A stretch of DNA of 64,000 nucleotides from Pseudobutyrivibrio ruminis (GCF_015057245.1 NZ_SVET01000003.1:62001-126000), one strand, 5' to 3'. Shown: positions 49,789-58,983, counted from the stretch's first letter. Notes: generated by a model not told the origin, from the sequence alone. Program-made: numbers and translations.

Positions 49789-49888
49789 ATACACCCTATC
49801 GGGTATAAATTCAATAGATTGAACCTATTCTATACCCGATAGGGTGTATTTTATGTCTGTTGTAACCATTTATACCCTTACGGGTATA
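49789..49888. promoter_or_regulatory. Three HipB operator-like palindromes
   Basis: ATACACCCTATCGGGTATA at 49789-49807 and its exact reverse complement at 49831-49849, plus TATACCC-TTAC-GGGTATA at 49871-49888. The consensus is TA(T/C)ACCC-N4-GGGTATA. They span the space between hipB and the end of truA. Confidence 0.85.
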
Positions 49889-49890
49889 TT

Positions 49891-50625
49891 TTATTCATAT
49901 TCAATTCCTATCATAGTCAGTCCGTGGGCTGGAGCGGTTGGGCCAGCGAGCTCGCGGTTGCGACCACGGAATATTTCAAGCATGTACATTGGCTCCATCT
50001 CTCCTGCACCAACTTTGATAAGGGTGCCAGCGATGATACGAACCATGTTATATAAGAATCCATCTCCTGTAAGGCGGATATGGATGACATCGTCTTCTTT
50101 GTAGACCTTTGCTGTGTAGATGGTGCGGACACGGGATTTAACCTGTGCCTTTACTGATGAGAATGAAGTGAAATCGTGCTGCCCGATAAGATAAGCTGCA
50201 GCTTCATTCATTTTATCTACATCTAAATCGTAATAATAGTGGAATGTGTCCTTGCGCTTTGTAGGGTCTGGCATCTTGCGATTTAAAATCTTATATTCGT
50301 ATGTCTTGCGGCAAGCTGCGTAACGTGGGTGGAAATCATCCTCCACCTGGCAGGAATACTGAACCACAATATCGTCAGGCAAACGCTGATTCAGAGCAAA
50401 GCTGATTTTATCAGCGGGCATTCTAGAATTAGTGTCAAAGACAGCTACATTTCCAAGTGAATGAACACCTGCATCTGTACGGCTTGCTCCCATAATCGAA
50501 ATTGGCTCCTGAAGAAGATCAGTGAGGGCCTCATTCAATTTCTGTTCAATTGTTACTCCGTTTGGCTGAATCTGCCAGCCACTATAGTTACTGCCATCAT
50601 AGGCAACTACTATCATTACTCTCAT
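49891..50625 (-). CDS. truA: tRNA pseudouridine(38-40) synthase
   Basis: 244-residue enzyme: VAYDGSNYSGWQIQPN at the N-terminus, catalytic Asp in ASRTDAGVHSLGNVA, and RLTGDGFLYNMVRIIAGTL near the end. It starts one base after ecfT ends. In most Firmicutes truA is followed by rplM; here the hip locus lies between. Confidence 0.97.
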   Translation of the reverse strand: MRVMIVVAYDGSNYSGWQIQPNGVTIEQKLNEALTDLLQEPISIMGASRTDAGVHSLGNVAVFDTNSRMPADKISFALNQRLPDDIVVQYSCQVEDDFHPRYAACRKTYEYKILNRKMPDPTKRKDTFHYYYDLDVDKMNEAAAYLIGQHDFTSFSSVKAQVKSRVRTIYTAKVYKEDDVIHIRLTGDGFLYNMVRIIAGTLIKVGAGEMEPMYMLEIFRGRNRELAGPTAPAHGLTMIGIEYE

Positions 50626-50626
50626 A

Positions 50627-51427
50627 TTACAAAATAACCTTTACTGCAAAAAATAGGATGATGTAAAGGGCTACACAAATATATGCTCTCTGGTCAAGTG
50701 AATTATACTTGAGAGGATGCATCTTTGTACGACCTTCGCCACCATTATAACATCTTGCCTCCATGGCAAGGGATAAATCGTTAGCTCTTCTGAAAGCTGA
50801 AACAAAAAGTGGCACTAACAGTGGCACCATGTTTTTAGCCTTTGTGATAAGTCCGCCTGATTCAAAATCGGCACCTCTAGCCATCTGTGCCTTCATGATT
50901 TTGTCTGTCTCCTCAATGAGGATTGGAATGAATCTGAGGGCAATTGACATCATCATTGAAATCTCATGTACTGGCACATTGAACTTTTTCATGAAGCCAA
51001 GTGATTTCTCCAAACCATCAGTAAGCTGATTTGGTGTGGTTGTAAGTGTCATGATTGATGTGCCTATAATAAGAAGAATCATTCTGCTTGTCATAAGCAC
51101 TGCATTTTTAAGTCCCACATCTGAAATAGAAAGAATCCAAAATGATACTAAAGTCTTTCCAGGTGTAAGGAACAGATTAAACAGACCTGCAATAATAAGC
51201 AATACAACAATGGCCTTTAGTCCCTTTACCATAAATGAAAATGGTACGTGACTAAGCTTAATAATGCCAATCATTGCCAACAAAACTATTGCAAACAAAA
51301 CTGCATTGTCTGCTGAAAACAATGTGATGATAAAAATCAATGTAGAAAACAGCTTCACTCTTGGATCCAGTGAGTGAAGAACTGATTCTGCTGGATAATA
51401 TTGTCCTAATGTAATTTCTCGTAGCAT
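50627..51427 (-). CDS. ecfT: ECF transporter transmembrane protein EcfT
   Basis: 266-residue integral membrane coupling protein of energy-coupling-factor vitamin importers. It begins ITLGQYYPAESVLHSLDPRVK, and carries two Ala-Arg-Gly type coupling helices: AQMARGADFESGG and MEARCYNGGEGRT. It links S components (such as the riboflavin-type one at 44766) to the ATPases encoded just upstream. Confidence 0.95.
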   Translation of the reverse strand: MLREITLGQYYPAESVLHSLDPRVKLFSTLIFIITLFSADNAVLFAIVLLAMIGIIKLSHVPFSFMVKGLKAIVVLLIIAGLFNLFLTPGKTLVSFWILSISDVGLKNAVLMTSRMILLIIGTSIMTLTTTPNQLTDGLEKSLGFMKKFNVPVHEISMMMSIALRFIPILIEETDKIMKAQMARGADFESGGLITKAKNMVPLLVPLFVSAFRRANDLSLAMEARCYNGGEGRTKMHPLKYNSLDQRAYICVALYIILFFAVKVIL

Positions 51428-51470
51428 ATTTATAATCCTTTTTTAGTCCAAGCCAATAAGGTCTCGGCTA

Positions 51471-53231
51471 TTATTTACAAGCTTTCAAAATGGATTCTTT
51501 TGCTTCTGAAACTGTTGTTGCAGAGGCATCTACATCATAACCCATTTCCTTTAAATCATTCATAACATATGTTACCTGTGGAGCAGCAAGTCCCATCTTT
51601 TCAAGCTCCTTGTAGTGAGCAAAGACTTCCTTTGGTGTGCCATCGAAAGCTGGACGACCTGCATCCATTACGATGATTCGGTCAACATAATTGGCCACAT
51701 CCTCCATGGAATGAGAAACCAGGATAACTGTGTCTTTTCGTTTTTCATGCATATCTGAAATAAGACCAAGTATATCATCTCTTCCCTTTGGGTCAAGGCC
51801 TGCTGTTGGTTCATCCAAAATAAGCACCGCTGGCTTCATTGCGATTACACCTGCAATAGCAGCTCTTCGCTTTTGACCACCTGAAAGCTCAAATGGAGAT
51901 GCAAGATATAGCTCTTCTGGAAGCTTAACTAGACCAAGTGCCTCGTATGCTCTCTTGATTTGTTCCTTTTCATCAAGTCCCTGATTCTTTGGACCATACT
52001 GAACATCCTTGAAAACTGTAGTTTCAAAAAGCTGATGCTCAGGATACTGGAATACCATTCCTACCTGTGTACGCAAGTCTCTGATATCAAAATCCTTGTC
52101 GTAAATATCCTGGCCATTGTAGTAGATTGTGCCTTCTGTAGCTTTTTCTAGTCCATTCAAGTGCTGAACAAGAGTGGATTTACCACTACCTGTATGACCA
52201 ATGATACCGATGAACTCTCCCTCTTTTATGGAAAGGCTAACATCGTCTAGGGCCTTTACTTCATAGGCTGTATTTGGCGAATACTTGTATGAAACATGAT
52301 CAAGTATTAACACATTCTTTTTATCAGCAGCATCTTCTGCCACAGGCTTTTCTGCAACCTGCGCACCTGATGCCTTTTTCATGCCAAGCTGTGTGAGAGC
52401 ATCTACAAGCTCCTGTCTTGTAAGGACACATTCAGGAAGATTGAGCCCTGCTTTTCTAAGCTCGTGAGCAAGAAGTGTAACCTGAGGAACATCCAAGCTG
52501 TGCTCCTTGAGAAGCTCAACATCCTTGAAAATCTCCCTTGGCTTGCCCTCCATGAAGACCTTACCCTTTTCCATTACGTAAACATAGTCGGAGTCTACAA
52601 CCTCTTCCATGTAGTGAGTAATCAGGATAACAGTAATCCCCTTTTCACGGTTGAGAGTGTGAACTGCGCGAAGCACATCTGCTCGTCCATCAGGATCAAG
52701 CATGGCTGTTGGCTCATCCAAAATGATACATTTAGGCTCCATCGCCATAACACCTGCTATTGCTACTCTTTGCTTTTGGCCACCTGATAGTTTATTTGGA
52801 GAATGAGCTTTGTACTTTGTCATTCCAACCATCTTTAGAGATTTATCAACACGTTCTACGATTTGCTCGGTAGGAACGCCGATATTTTCTGGACCGAAAG
52901 CCACGTCCTCTTCTACAACACTGGCTATTATTTGATTATCAGGATTTTGGAAAACCATACCTGCAGTCTGACGTACTGCAAATGTGTACTCATCATCAGA
53001 TGTGTTCATCTCGTCTACCCAGATTGTGCCCTCTGATGGAGTAAGAAGCGCATTAATGTGCTTTGCGAATGTAGATTTGCCTGAACCATTGTGTCCTAAA
53101 ATAGATATGAACTGTCCTGGTTCAACGTTGAGATTAACGTGGTCGAGGGCAAGCTGAATGCTCTCCACGTTGCCCTCTTCATCACGTCTAATATATTCAT
53201 GTACTAATTCTTTTGACCTTATTATTGCCAT
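51471..53231 (-). CDS. Fused EcfA1-EcfA2 ATPase of the ECF transporter
   Basis: 586-residue protein with two full ABC ATPase domains: Walker A GHNGSGKSTF, signature LSGGQKQRVA and Walker B CIILDEPTAML in the first; GHTGSGKSTL, ELSGGQKRRAA and VLILDEPTAGLD in the second (about 320-586). In most Firmicutes these are the separate genes ecfA1 and ecfA2. No stop or frameshift lies between, and a linker (about 285-310) joins them. The ATG at 53231 is preferred over an upstream GTG. Confidence 0.93.
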   Translation of the reverse strand: MAIIRSKELVHEYIRRDEEGNVESIQLALDHVNLNVEPGQFISILGHNGSGKSTFAKHINALLTPSEGTIWVDEMNTSDDEYTFAVRQTAGMVFQNPDNQIIASVVEEDVAFGPENIGVPTEQIVERVDKSLKMVGMTKYKAHSPNKLSGGQKQRVAIAGVMAMEPKCIILDEPTAMLDPDGRADVLRAVHTLNREKGITVILITHYMEEVVDSDYVYVMEKGKVFMEGKPREIFKDVELLKEHSLDVPQVTLLAHELRKAGLNLPECVLTRQELVDALTQLGMKKASGAQVAEKPVAEDAADKKNVLILDHVSYKYSPNTAYEVKALDDVSLSIKEGEFIGIIGHTGSGKSTLVQHLNGLEKATEGTIYYNGQDIYDKDFDIRDLRTQVGMVFQYPEHQLFETTVFKDVQYGPKNQGLDEKEQIKRAYEALGLVKLPEELYLASPFELSGGQKRRAAIAGVIAMKPAVLILDEPTAGLDPKGRDDILGLISDMHEKRKDTVILVSHSMEDVANYVDRIIVMDAGRPAFDGTPKEVFAHYKELEKMGLAAPQVTYVMNDLKEMGYDVDASATTVSEAKESILKACK

Positions 53232-53239
53232 GGTACCCA

Positions 53240-53737
53240 CTATTCCTTCCAGTTGAGTCTATGCAAATTGCCCTCAGTTTCAAGTCCGAGGAAATCATTC
53301 TGTCTCAGTGCTTCGTATAAAACAACAGCTACTGAATTTGATAAATTAAGTGATCTAATATTGTGTCCCATTGGAATACGAACGCAGTTCTCCTCATTTT
53401 CAACAAGGATTTCTTCAGGGATGCCTGCTGATTCCTTGCCAAACATAATGTAGCAGTCTGGTTCATAATTCACCTGGGTATGTGTCCTTTTGGCTTTTGT
53501 AGTAGCCATATAGACCTTTGCATCAGGATTCTTTGCCTTGAAATCTTCCCAATCATCATATCGGAATACTTCTAGCTTATCCCAATAATCCATGCCGGCT
53601 CTTTTCACAGTCTTATCTGTAAGCACAAATCCAAGTGGCTCAATCAGATGAAGACGTGTGCCTGTGGCACAGCATGTACGCCCTATATTCCCCGTATTCG
53701 CTGGAATTTCAGGCTCATGTAAAACTATGTTTAACAT
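53240..53737 (-). CDS. trmL: tRNA (cytidine(34)-2'-O)-methyltransferase
   Basis: 165-residue SPOUT methyltransferase that modifies the wobble base of tRNA-Leu. LHEPEIPANTGNIGRTC opens the protein; FGKESAGIPEEIL and the knot end RIPMGHNIRSLNLSNSVAVV follow. It ends directly before the EcfA gene. The window also encodes three tRNA-Leu genes, two with AAG and one with CAG anticodon. Confidence 0.95.
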   Translation of the reverse strand: MLNIVLHEPEIPANTGNIGRTCCATGTRLHLIEPLGFVLTDKTVKRAGMDYWDKLEVFRYDDWEDFKAKNPDAKVYMATTKAKRTHTQVNYEPDCYIMFGKESAGIPEEILVENEENCVRIPMGHNIRSLNLSNSVAVVLYEALRQNDFLGLETEGNLHRLNWKE

Positions 53738-53847
53738 TACAAATACCTACGTCAGTTACAGCTACAAGCCTTAGTATTTCTCCGGTCGACATCACGTCTC
53801 CCTTGAGAAATCTAAGAGCTTGATGCTTACTGACTTACTCTTTCTAT

Positions 53848-55017
53848 TTAATTCGCTCTCAATTCTTCCACGAACTCTTCGATGCGGTCCATGGCGCGTT
53901 TAAGATTTTCCAGGGAGTATGCATATGAAATACGCACATTTCCTTCTCCACTATCGCCGAAGGCTGTACCCGGAACTACCGCAACTTCCTTTTCGCGAAG
54001 AAGCTTTGTACAAAATTCTTCTGAACTCATTCCAAATTCTGCAATAGATGGGAAAATGTAGAATGCTCCATATGGTTCGAAGCATTTTATTCCCATTTTT
54101 TTGAAACGATTCACAAGATATCTACGTCTGTCATTGTATTCTTCACGCATGTTTGCAACATCCTCGTCGCAATCGCGAATAGCTGTAACAGCTGCATACT
54201 GACTTGTTGTAGGTGCACACATAATAGCAAACTGATGAATCTTTGTCATCTGCTTGATAATGATTTCTGGTGCACACACATATCCCAATCTCCATCCAGT
54301 CATAGCATGGCTCTTTGAAAAACCATTTATGTAGATTGTACGCTCCTTCATTCCTGGGAAGCTGGCAATTGAAACATGGCCTTCCCCAGTGTATGTAAGC
54401 TCTCCGTAGATTTCATCTGTGAGAACAAACAAATCGTATTTTTTAACAAGCTCTACTATAGGCTCCAAATCTGCTTTTTCCATAACAGCACCTGTTGGGT
54501 TGTTTGGGAAAGGCATGATAAGAATCTTTGTCTTGTCTGTGATGGCTGCCTCAAGCTCATCTGGCTTAAGTCTGAATTCGTTTTCTTCCTTAAGATTGAT
54601 AGCTACTGGCTTACCACCTGCCAAAATGGTACAAGGCTCATAAGAAACATAGCTAGGCTGTGGAATAAGAACCTCGTCACCTGGATCAAGCATAGCTCGA
54701 AGTGCTATGTCGATACCCTCTGAACCACCAACTGTCATAAGCATTTCAGTAAGTGGATTGTATTCTAGATTATAATGACGCTTTAAAAAATCAGCGATTT
54801 CAATACGAAGTTCCTTTAAACCTGAGTTTGAAGTGTAGAATGTACGTCCTCTCTCAAGAGAATAGATTGCTTCGTCTCTAACCTTCCATGGTGTGTCGAA
54901 ATCTGGCTCGCCAACACCAAGGGAAATAGCATCTGGCATTTCTGCAACAATGTCGAAAAACTTACGGATTCCAGATGGCTTAATTTCTGTAATAGTTTGA
55001 TTTAAAGGATTTCTCAT
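53848..55017 (-). CDS. PLP-dependent aminotransferase, class I/II
   Basis: 389-residue fold-type I aminotransferase. DAISLGVGEPDFDTPW near the N-terminus, FPNNPTGAVM, YINGFSKSHAMTGWRLGY with the PLP lysine (SKS), and RISYAYS near the end fit the aspartate/PatA-type group. Exact substrates are unclear. Its start overlaps the stop of an Lrp/AsnC regulator by 4 bases, which suggests an amino-acid role under that regulator. Confidence 0.92.
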   Translation of the reverse strand: MRNPLNQTITEIKPSGIRKFFDIVAEMPDAISLGVGEPDFDTPWKVRDEAIYSLERGRTFYTSNSGLKELRIEIADFLKRHYNLEYNPLTEMLMTVGGSEGIDIALRAMLDPGDEVLIPQPSYVSYEPCTILAGGKPVAINLKEENEFRLKPDELEAAITDKTKILIMPFPNNPTGAVMEKADLEPIVELVKKYDLFVLTDEIYGELTYTGEGHVSIASFPGMKERTIYINGFSKSHAMTGWRLGYVCAPEIIIKQMTKIHQFAIMCAPTTSQYAAVTAIRDCDEDVANMREEYNDRRRYLVNRFKKMGIKCFEPYGAFYIFPSIAEFGMSSEEFCTKLLREKEVAVVPGTAFGDSGEGNVRISYAYSLENLKRAMDRIEEFVEELRAN

Positions 55018-55496
55018 AAGCTCACCTTCTCCCTCTCATCAACATGCTTTTCCGCCATAATTATGCCGTGGTCCTTGTATTTCTTAAGGACAAAGTTAGT
55101 CTGTGTACTAAGCACTGAATCAAGTGGAGAAAGCTTAGCAGAAACAAAATCTGCAACCTCTCTAAGTGTGTGTCCCTCAATTGAAACCATGAAATCATAG
55201 CTTCCTGAGATCAAATAAACAGCATCAACTTCAGGATAGTTGTAGATGCGCTCAGCTACCTTATCAAAACCCATACCTCTTTGAGGTGTAACGCGTACCT
55301 CGATAAGAGCTGAAACCTTTTCTACGCTTGCCTTATCCCAATTAATAAGTGTAGGATAGCCGCAAATGATGTGCTCGTTTTCCATTGCCTCAAGCTCATT
55401 TACGACTGTAGCCTGGTCACAGCCAAGCATCATTGCCAAATCCTCTAAGTCTATTCTGCTATTATGCTCAATGTAAGTTAAAATCTTTTCTCTCAT
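55014..55496 (-). CDS. Lrp/AsnC-family transcriptional regulator
   Basis: 160-residue regulator: an N-terminal helix-turn-helix (DLEDLAMMLGCDQATVVNEL) and a C-terminal RAM ligand domain (EVRVTPQRGMGFDKVAERIY, SGSYDFMVSIEG). The frame could begin at a GTG at 55505; the ATG at 55496 has GGGG upstream. It is coupled to the following aminotransferase gene and probably senses an amino acid. Confidence 0.9.
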   Translation of the reverse strand: MREKILTYIEHNSRIDLEDLAMMLGCDQATVVNELEAMENEHIICGYPTLINWDKASVEKVSALIEVRVTPQRGMGFDKVAERIYNYPEVDAVYLISGSYDFMVSIEGHTLREVADFVSAKLSPLDSVLSTQTNFVLKKYKDHGIIMAEKHVDEREKVSL

Positions 55497-55521
55497 TATA
55501 ATCACCCCTAAACTTTCTTAG

Positions 55522-56505
55522 CTAATGTACGTTATACAATGCGTCTGTCTTTGGTGGCTCAAGGAATCGTTCCTCATCACCATTTATTACACGCTTATCA
55601 TTTGAAGAGTTGGACTTCCCGATAATGGCGGATGCTACCCCCGCATCACGAAGCTTTCTAACAAGCCCGTTGCCATCCTCGGTTGCGATTAGCATCGCTC
55701 CTGAAGAAATTAACTCGTATGGATTAACTCCGAAAAACTCGCAGACTTCGATAGTCTCCTGTTTTACTGGAATGGCTTTTAAATCAACATCAAGGCCAAC
55801 GCCCGAGGCCTCTCCCATCTCCCAAAGTGCACCAAATATACCGCCTTCAGTAACATCGTGCATAGCTGCCACTCCGTGTTCTACGGCGATGCGACTTTCT
55901 GGAAGAACGCTAAGGTACTGATCAAAGCTCTTTGCTGTATCAATTAATGATTGTGGCAATCGCTCTAGCAGTTCCTTTTCGTGGTCCTTTGCAATGATGG
56001 ATGTTCCTTCAAGGCCAATCCACTTTGTAAGAACAATATCCATGCCCGGCTTTGCTCCACCTGTGGAAATCATTTGTCCTTTCTTGACTTTGCCAACTGC
56101 TGTCACCGAAATGAGTGGCTGATTGACAGCCTCTGTAACCTCTGTGTGACCGCCGATAACCTGGACATTATAGCGCTTGCAGGCTGCATCAACCTGCTCC
56201 ATAATTGCCTTTAGCTTTGCCTCTCGCATACGTGGTGTGAGAAGCACTGTAAGAAGGATGCCGATAGGCTCTGCACCTGCACTTGCCAAATCATTTACAG
56301 AAATGGTAACTGCAAGCTCACCAATATCGGATGCTGTACCGGTGATTGGATCAGTTGAAAGAACGATTTCTTCGTCTGGACCAACGCTCAGTGTGGCACA
56401 GTCCTCGCCAATTCCCGGTCCATTGCCAACCTCTGGTCTTTTTACATGTAGTTGTTTGATAACTGAGCGTTTAAGAACGCTCTCTGGTAATTTTCCAATT
56501 TCCAT
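55522..56505 (-). CDS. AIR-synthase-related (HypE/PurM-like) protein
   Basis: 327-residue ATP-binding protein of the AIR synthase-like superfamily. GPGIGEDCATL, STDPITGTASDIGELAVTIS, VNDLASAGAEPIGILL and the second-half AMHDVTEGGIFGALWEM pattern are the metal-ATP loops shared by HypE, ThiL and PurM. It lacks the HypE C-terminal PRIC Cys, so HypE activity is unlikely. It lies next to the aminotransferase unit. Function unknown. Confidence 0.85.
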   Translation of the reverse strand: MEIGKLPESVLKRSVIKQLHVKRPEVGNGPGIGEDCATLSVGPDEEIVLSTDPITGTASDIGELAVTISVNDLASAGAEPIGILLTVLLTPRMREAKLKAIMEQVDAACKRYNVQVIGGHTEVTEAVNQPLISVTAVGKVKKGQMISTGGAKPGMDIVLTKWIGLEGTSIIAKDHEKELLERLPQSLIDTAKSFDQYLSVLPESRIAVEHGVAAMHDVTEGGIFGALWEMGEASGVGLDVDLKAIPVKQETIEVCEFFGVNPYELISSGAMLIATEDGNGLVRKLRDAGVASAIIGKSNSSNDKRVINGDEERFLEPPKTDALYNVH

Positions 56506-56507
56506 AA

Positions 56508-58193
56508 TTATATTTCTGAGTTGTCTGTAACTGTTGTGTCTGTTGTTGTATCTGTAGTAGTGTCTGTTGTTGTGTCTGTTGTTGTGTCCGTTGTTGTATC
56601 TGTTGTGTCCGATGTAGGATTTGTAACAGAATACTTTGGAGTGATTTCAAACGGTGTTGAATTAACTACTCCTGGTGCATATAAGGAAATAGCCGCTGCT
56701 ATTGTGGCTGCATCCTGTGTATTTACCGCCTGAAGCATAGCATATGAGAGATTTGGGTCTGTCGATGCTATACCTACAGTAACTGTTCTGTTGGATGGAT
56801 TGTAACGGCTGTTGTTGTAAACATCACGGCTTACTTCCTCACCGTTTTCGTAAACAATCTTCCAAAGGCGCGCTGTGTATCCTGTGTGTCCACTGACTGT
56901 TGTAGTCATTTTTCCAAGTGGTACATTTGGATCTGCAACCCATGTGGTAGCCTGAACATTCACACCTGTAATTTCTGTTTCGTACTCAACGCTGTGTCCA
57001 GCATCATCCTCTTCTTTACCGTAGATGTTGAAATAAGCATTGTTGCCATCGCAATATCCTTCGATATAGATAGGATAATTTTTATTGTTTCGAATCTGGA
57101 AATCCTTTCCACCAGATTCTGCAATAGCCGCATCCTGTGAAGGTGGCACGTATGTGACAATCATGGAGTGACATGAGCGGGTAACAACCTCAAGCTCTGC
57201 CTCTCTAACTGCACCATATAAAGTAGTAGAAACCTGGCAAATACCTCCACCGTAAGTCTCTACAGTAGTTCCATTTTCGTATGAGCCCGCAAGCATGTAT
57301 CCATTTTCTGCTGAGAATGGTGTGATTGTATTAAGCACTGAAAATTCATCCCCTGGATAAAGGATTGTGCCATTTATAAATCCAACACCATTTGCAACGT
57401 TGTTTTTACGGGCTGCAGATGATGAGCTGTAATCTGTGCTGTAGCTTCCAAGTAAATCTGTGATTTCAGCAAGCTCTTCTTTGCTGCCTCTAGGCTCTTT
57501 GACCTCTGTGGCAAGTGCTATTGTAGCTGCGCTTCCATCCCAGCTATTTTCAATATAATCAACAATGATAGCTGCTGATTCTTCTATTTGAACGACTACA
57601 CCAGATGTTCCTTCATGGAATACGAATTCTCCGTTTTCTCTGGTAAGATAGTCATCACTGGCCTCATCATTAACCTGTGTAGATGCTGAATTAAGATAGA
57701 GGATAACTCCATCCTTATCAACTCCAAGTGATAAAGCAAAATCCTTTGTGCGGCCCTCTGCTAAATCCTGTGATGCTTTGAATCTCTCACCGAAATTACC
57801 ATATGAGCCGTATGTGGCGGCCTTTACTGTAACGTCGCTATTTTTAGCTCCGATGCAAAGGTCTGCTCCAGTAGCAGATATAGTCTGGTCATTAGCTGAT
57901 AGAGTGAATTCAACATCATCATACTGTGAAAAATAATCAGCTACTACTGCATCTGCCTCAGTAACAGTCATTCCACCAACTGATATTCCTTCGATGGTGA
58001 TGCCATCTGGAATAATTCTGTCGTCTGTTTCATCTGCAACAGCTGATTCAGCCTCTTCATTGGCAAGCTCTTCGTCAGATACTGATGACTCGGATTCTTC
58101 TATTTCATCCGCCTTGACAAATGTAGTATTTGCGAAAAGACCACTAATCATGCTTGTTGCCAATAATATAGGTAATATGTTCTTTCTATTCAT
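56508..58193 (-). CDS. Secreted VanW family protein with Thr/Asp repeat tail
   Basis: 561-residue surface protein. A signal peptide (1-28, ending FVKA-D) is followed by an acidic stretch and two peptidoglycan-binding-like domains (about 60-240), then a VanW domain (GDEFSVLNTITPF, YGGGICQVSTTLYGAVREAE, RSCHSMIVTYVPP), and a G5-like segment. The last 40 residues are tandem DTTT units. VanW proteins occur with vancomycin loci, but their biochemical role is not known. It starts 3 bases from the AIR-synthase-like gene at its downstream end. Confidence 0.9.
   Translation of the reverse strand: MNRKNILPILLATSMISGLFANTTFVKADEIEESESSVSDEELANEEAESAVADETDDRIIPDGITIEGISVGGMTVTEADAVVADYFSQYDDVEFTLSANDQTISATGADLCIGAKNSDVTVKAATYGSYGNFGERFKASQDLAEGRTKDFALSLGVDKDGVILYLNSASTQVNDEASDDYLTRENGEFVFHEGTSGVVVQIEESAAIIVDYIENSWDGSAATIALATEVKEPRGSKEELAEITDLLGSYSTDYSSSSAARKNNVANGVGFINGTILYPGDEFSVLNTITPFSAENGYMLAGSYENGTTVETYGGGICQVSTTLYGAVREAELEVVTRSCHSMIVTYVPPSQDAAIAESGGKDFQIRNNKNYPIYIEGYCDGNNAYFNIYGKEEDDAGHSVEYETEITGVNVQATTWVADPNVPLGKMTTTVSGHTGYTARLWKIVYENGEEVSRDVYNNSRYNPSNRTVTVGIASTDPNLSYAMLQAVNTQDAATIAAAISLYAPGVVNSTPFEITPKYSVTNPTSDTTDTTTDTTTDTTTDTTTDTTTDTTVTDNSEI
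56520..56620. repeat. 12-bp tandem repeat in the VanW gene 3' end
   Basis: About eight units of GTGTCTGTTGTT-type sequence (plus strand) encode the TDTT repeats of the VanW protein. Copy number probably varies between strains by slippage in steps of 12 bases, which keeps the frame. Confidence 0.85.
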
Positions 58194-58233
58194 AACAAAA
58201 TCCTCTTTACATTAGATTGTGTGCAAAGTAAAC

Positions 58234-58332
58234 TTAAATTATAGCAGCAGCAAATGTGGTAAATACCATGCATACAAGCACTACTACAAGGATTGCTCCT
58301 GCGATTATTTGATGCTTCTTAGAACGCTTCAT
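58234..58332 (-). CDS. Small hydrophobic peptide (32 residues)
   Basis: A short frame with a GAGG site eight bases before the ATG. The product has a basic start (MKRSKKHQ) and one membrane segment (IIAGAILVVVLVCMVFT), with almost nothing after it. Such single-pass peptides occur in many Firmicutes and are missed by gene callers. It lies between VanW and a divergent anchored protein. Function unknown. Confidence 0.55.
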   Translation of the reverse strand: MKRSKKHQIIAGAILVVVLVCMVFTTFAAAII

Positions 58333-58367
58333 ATAAATACCTCACTTAAATATGTAAAGGAGAAACC

Positions 58368-58979
58368 ATGGGCTTCCCGATTTTACCTTTTTTCTTAATA
58401 TTCTTAATTTGGCTGACCTTTAGAATAAAGAGTCTTGATGCTAAACAAGAAAAAACGCAGCAAGATTTTTGGGACCGCGAAAGGGCCGCAAATATAACCC
58501 CTGCAAAAGATATATCTAATCTAAGATATATTACCATTCCAATAGAGAAATTTCCATTAAATTTTACTGATGACCCAAAAGTTCTTGAAATCGAAAATGA
58601 ACTTCAAGAATTGTCTACACATAAGCTTTTAAACCTTACTGGGAAATCAAATACAGATTTAAAACTGGAGTATGGAGTGCCAAATTTTGAAACCATGACC
58701 AAAATTGGCGAGGATTTCGATAGATTATGTGTTTTACTTAATTCATACGCTAAAATCCTTAAGGAGGAAGGCCTGCACAAAGATGCTCTTGAGACACTGG
58801 AATTTGCTGTAGGTATCGGTTCCGATATCAGCGAAACCTACACTCTTCTGGCTGATTACTATAGAGAAAATGGTCAAGACCAAAAGCTTGAATTTTTAAA
58901 GAGCAAAGTATCCAGTAGCGAAATGCTTCTCAAGGATTCTATCCTAAAAAAAATAGATCCATATAATTCATTGGCATAA
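58368..58979 (+). CDS. Hypothetical membrane-anchored protein
   Basis: 203-residue protein. A hydrophobic N-terminus (MGFPILPFFLIFLIWLTF) probably anchors it, followed by a charged helical body. Residues about 125-185 (LKEEGLHKDALETLEFAVGI, TYTLLADYYRENGQDQKLE) resemble tetratricopeptide-like repeats. AAAGGAG precedes the ATG. Family not recognised. It is convergent with the next gene across a shared terminator. Confidence 0.7.
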   Translation: MGFPILPFFLIFLIWLTFRIKSLDAKQEKTQQDFWDRERAANITPAKDISNLRYITIPIEKFPLNFTDDPKVLEIENELQELSTHKLLNLTGKSNTDLKLEYGVPNFETMTKIGEDFDRLCVLLNSYAKILKEEGLHKDALETLEFAVGIGSDISETYTLLADYYRENGQDQKLEFLKSKVSSSEMLLKDSILKKIDPYNSLA

Positions 58980-58983
58980 AATA

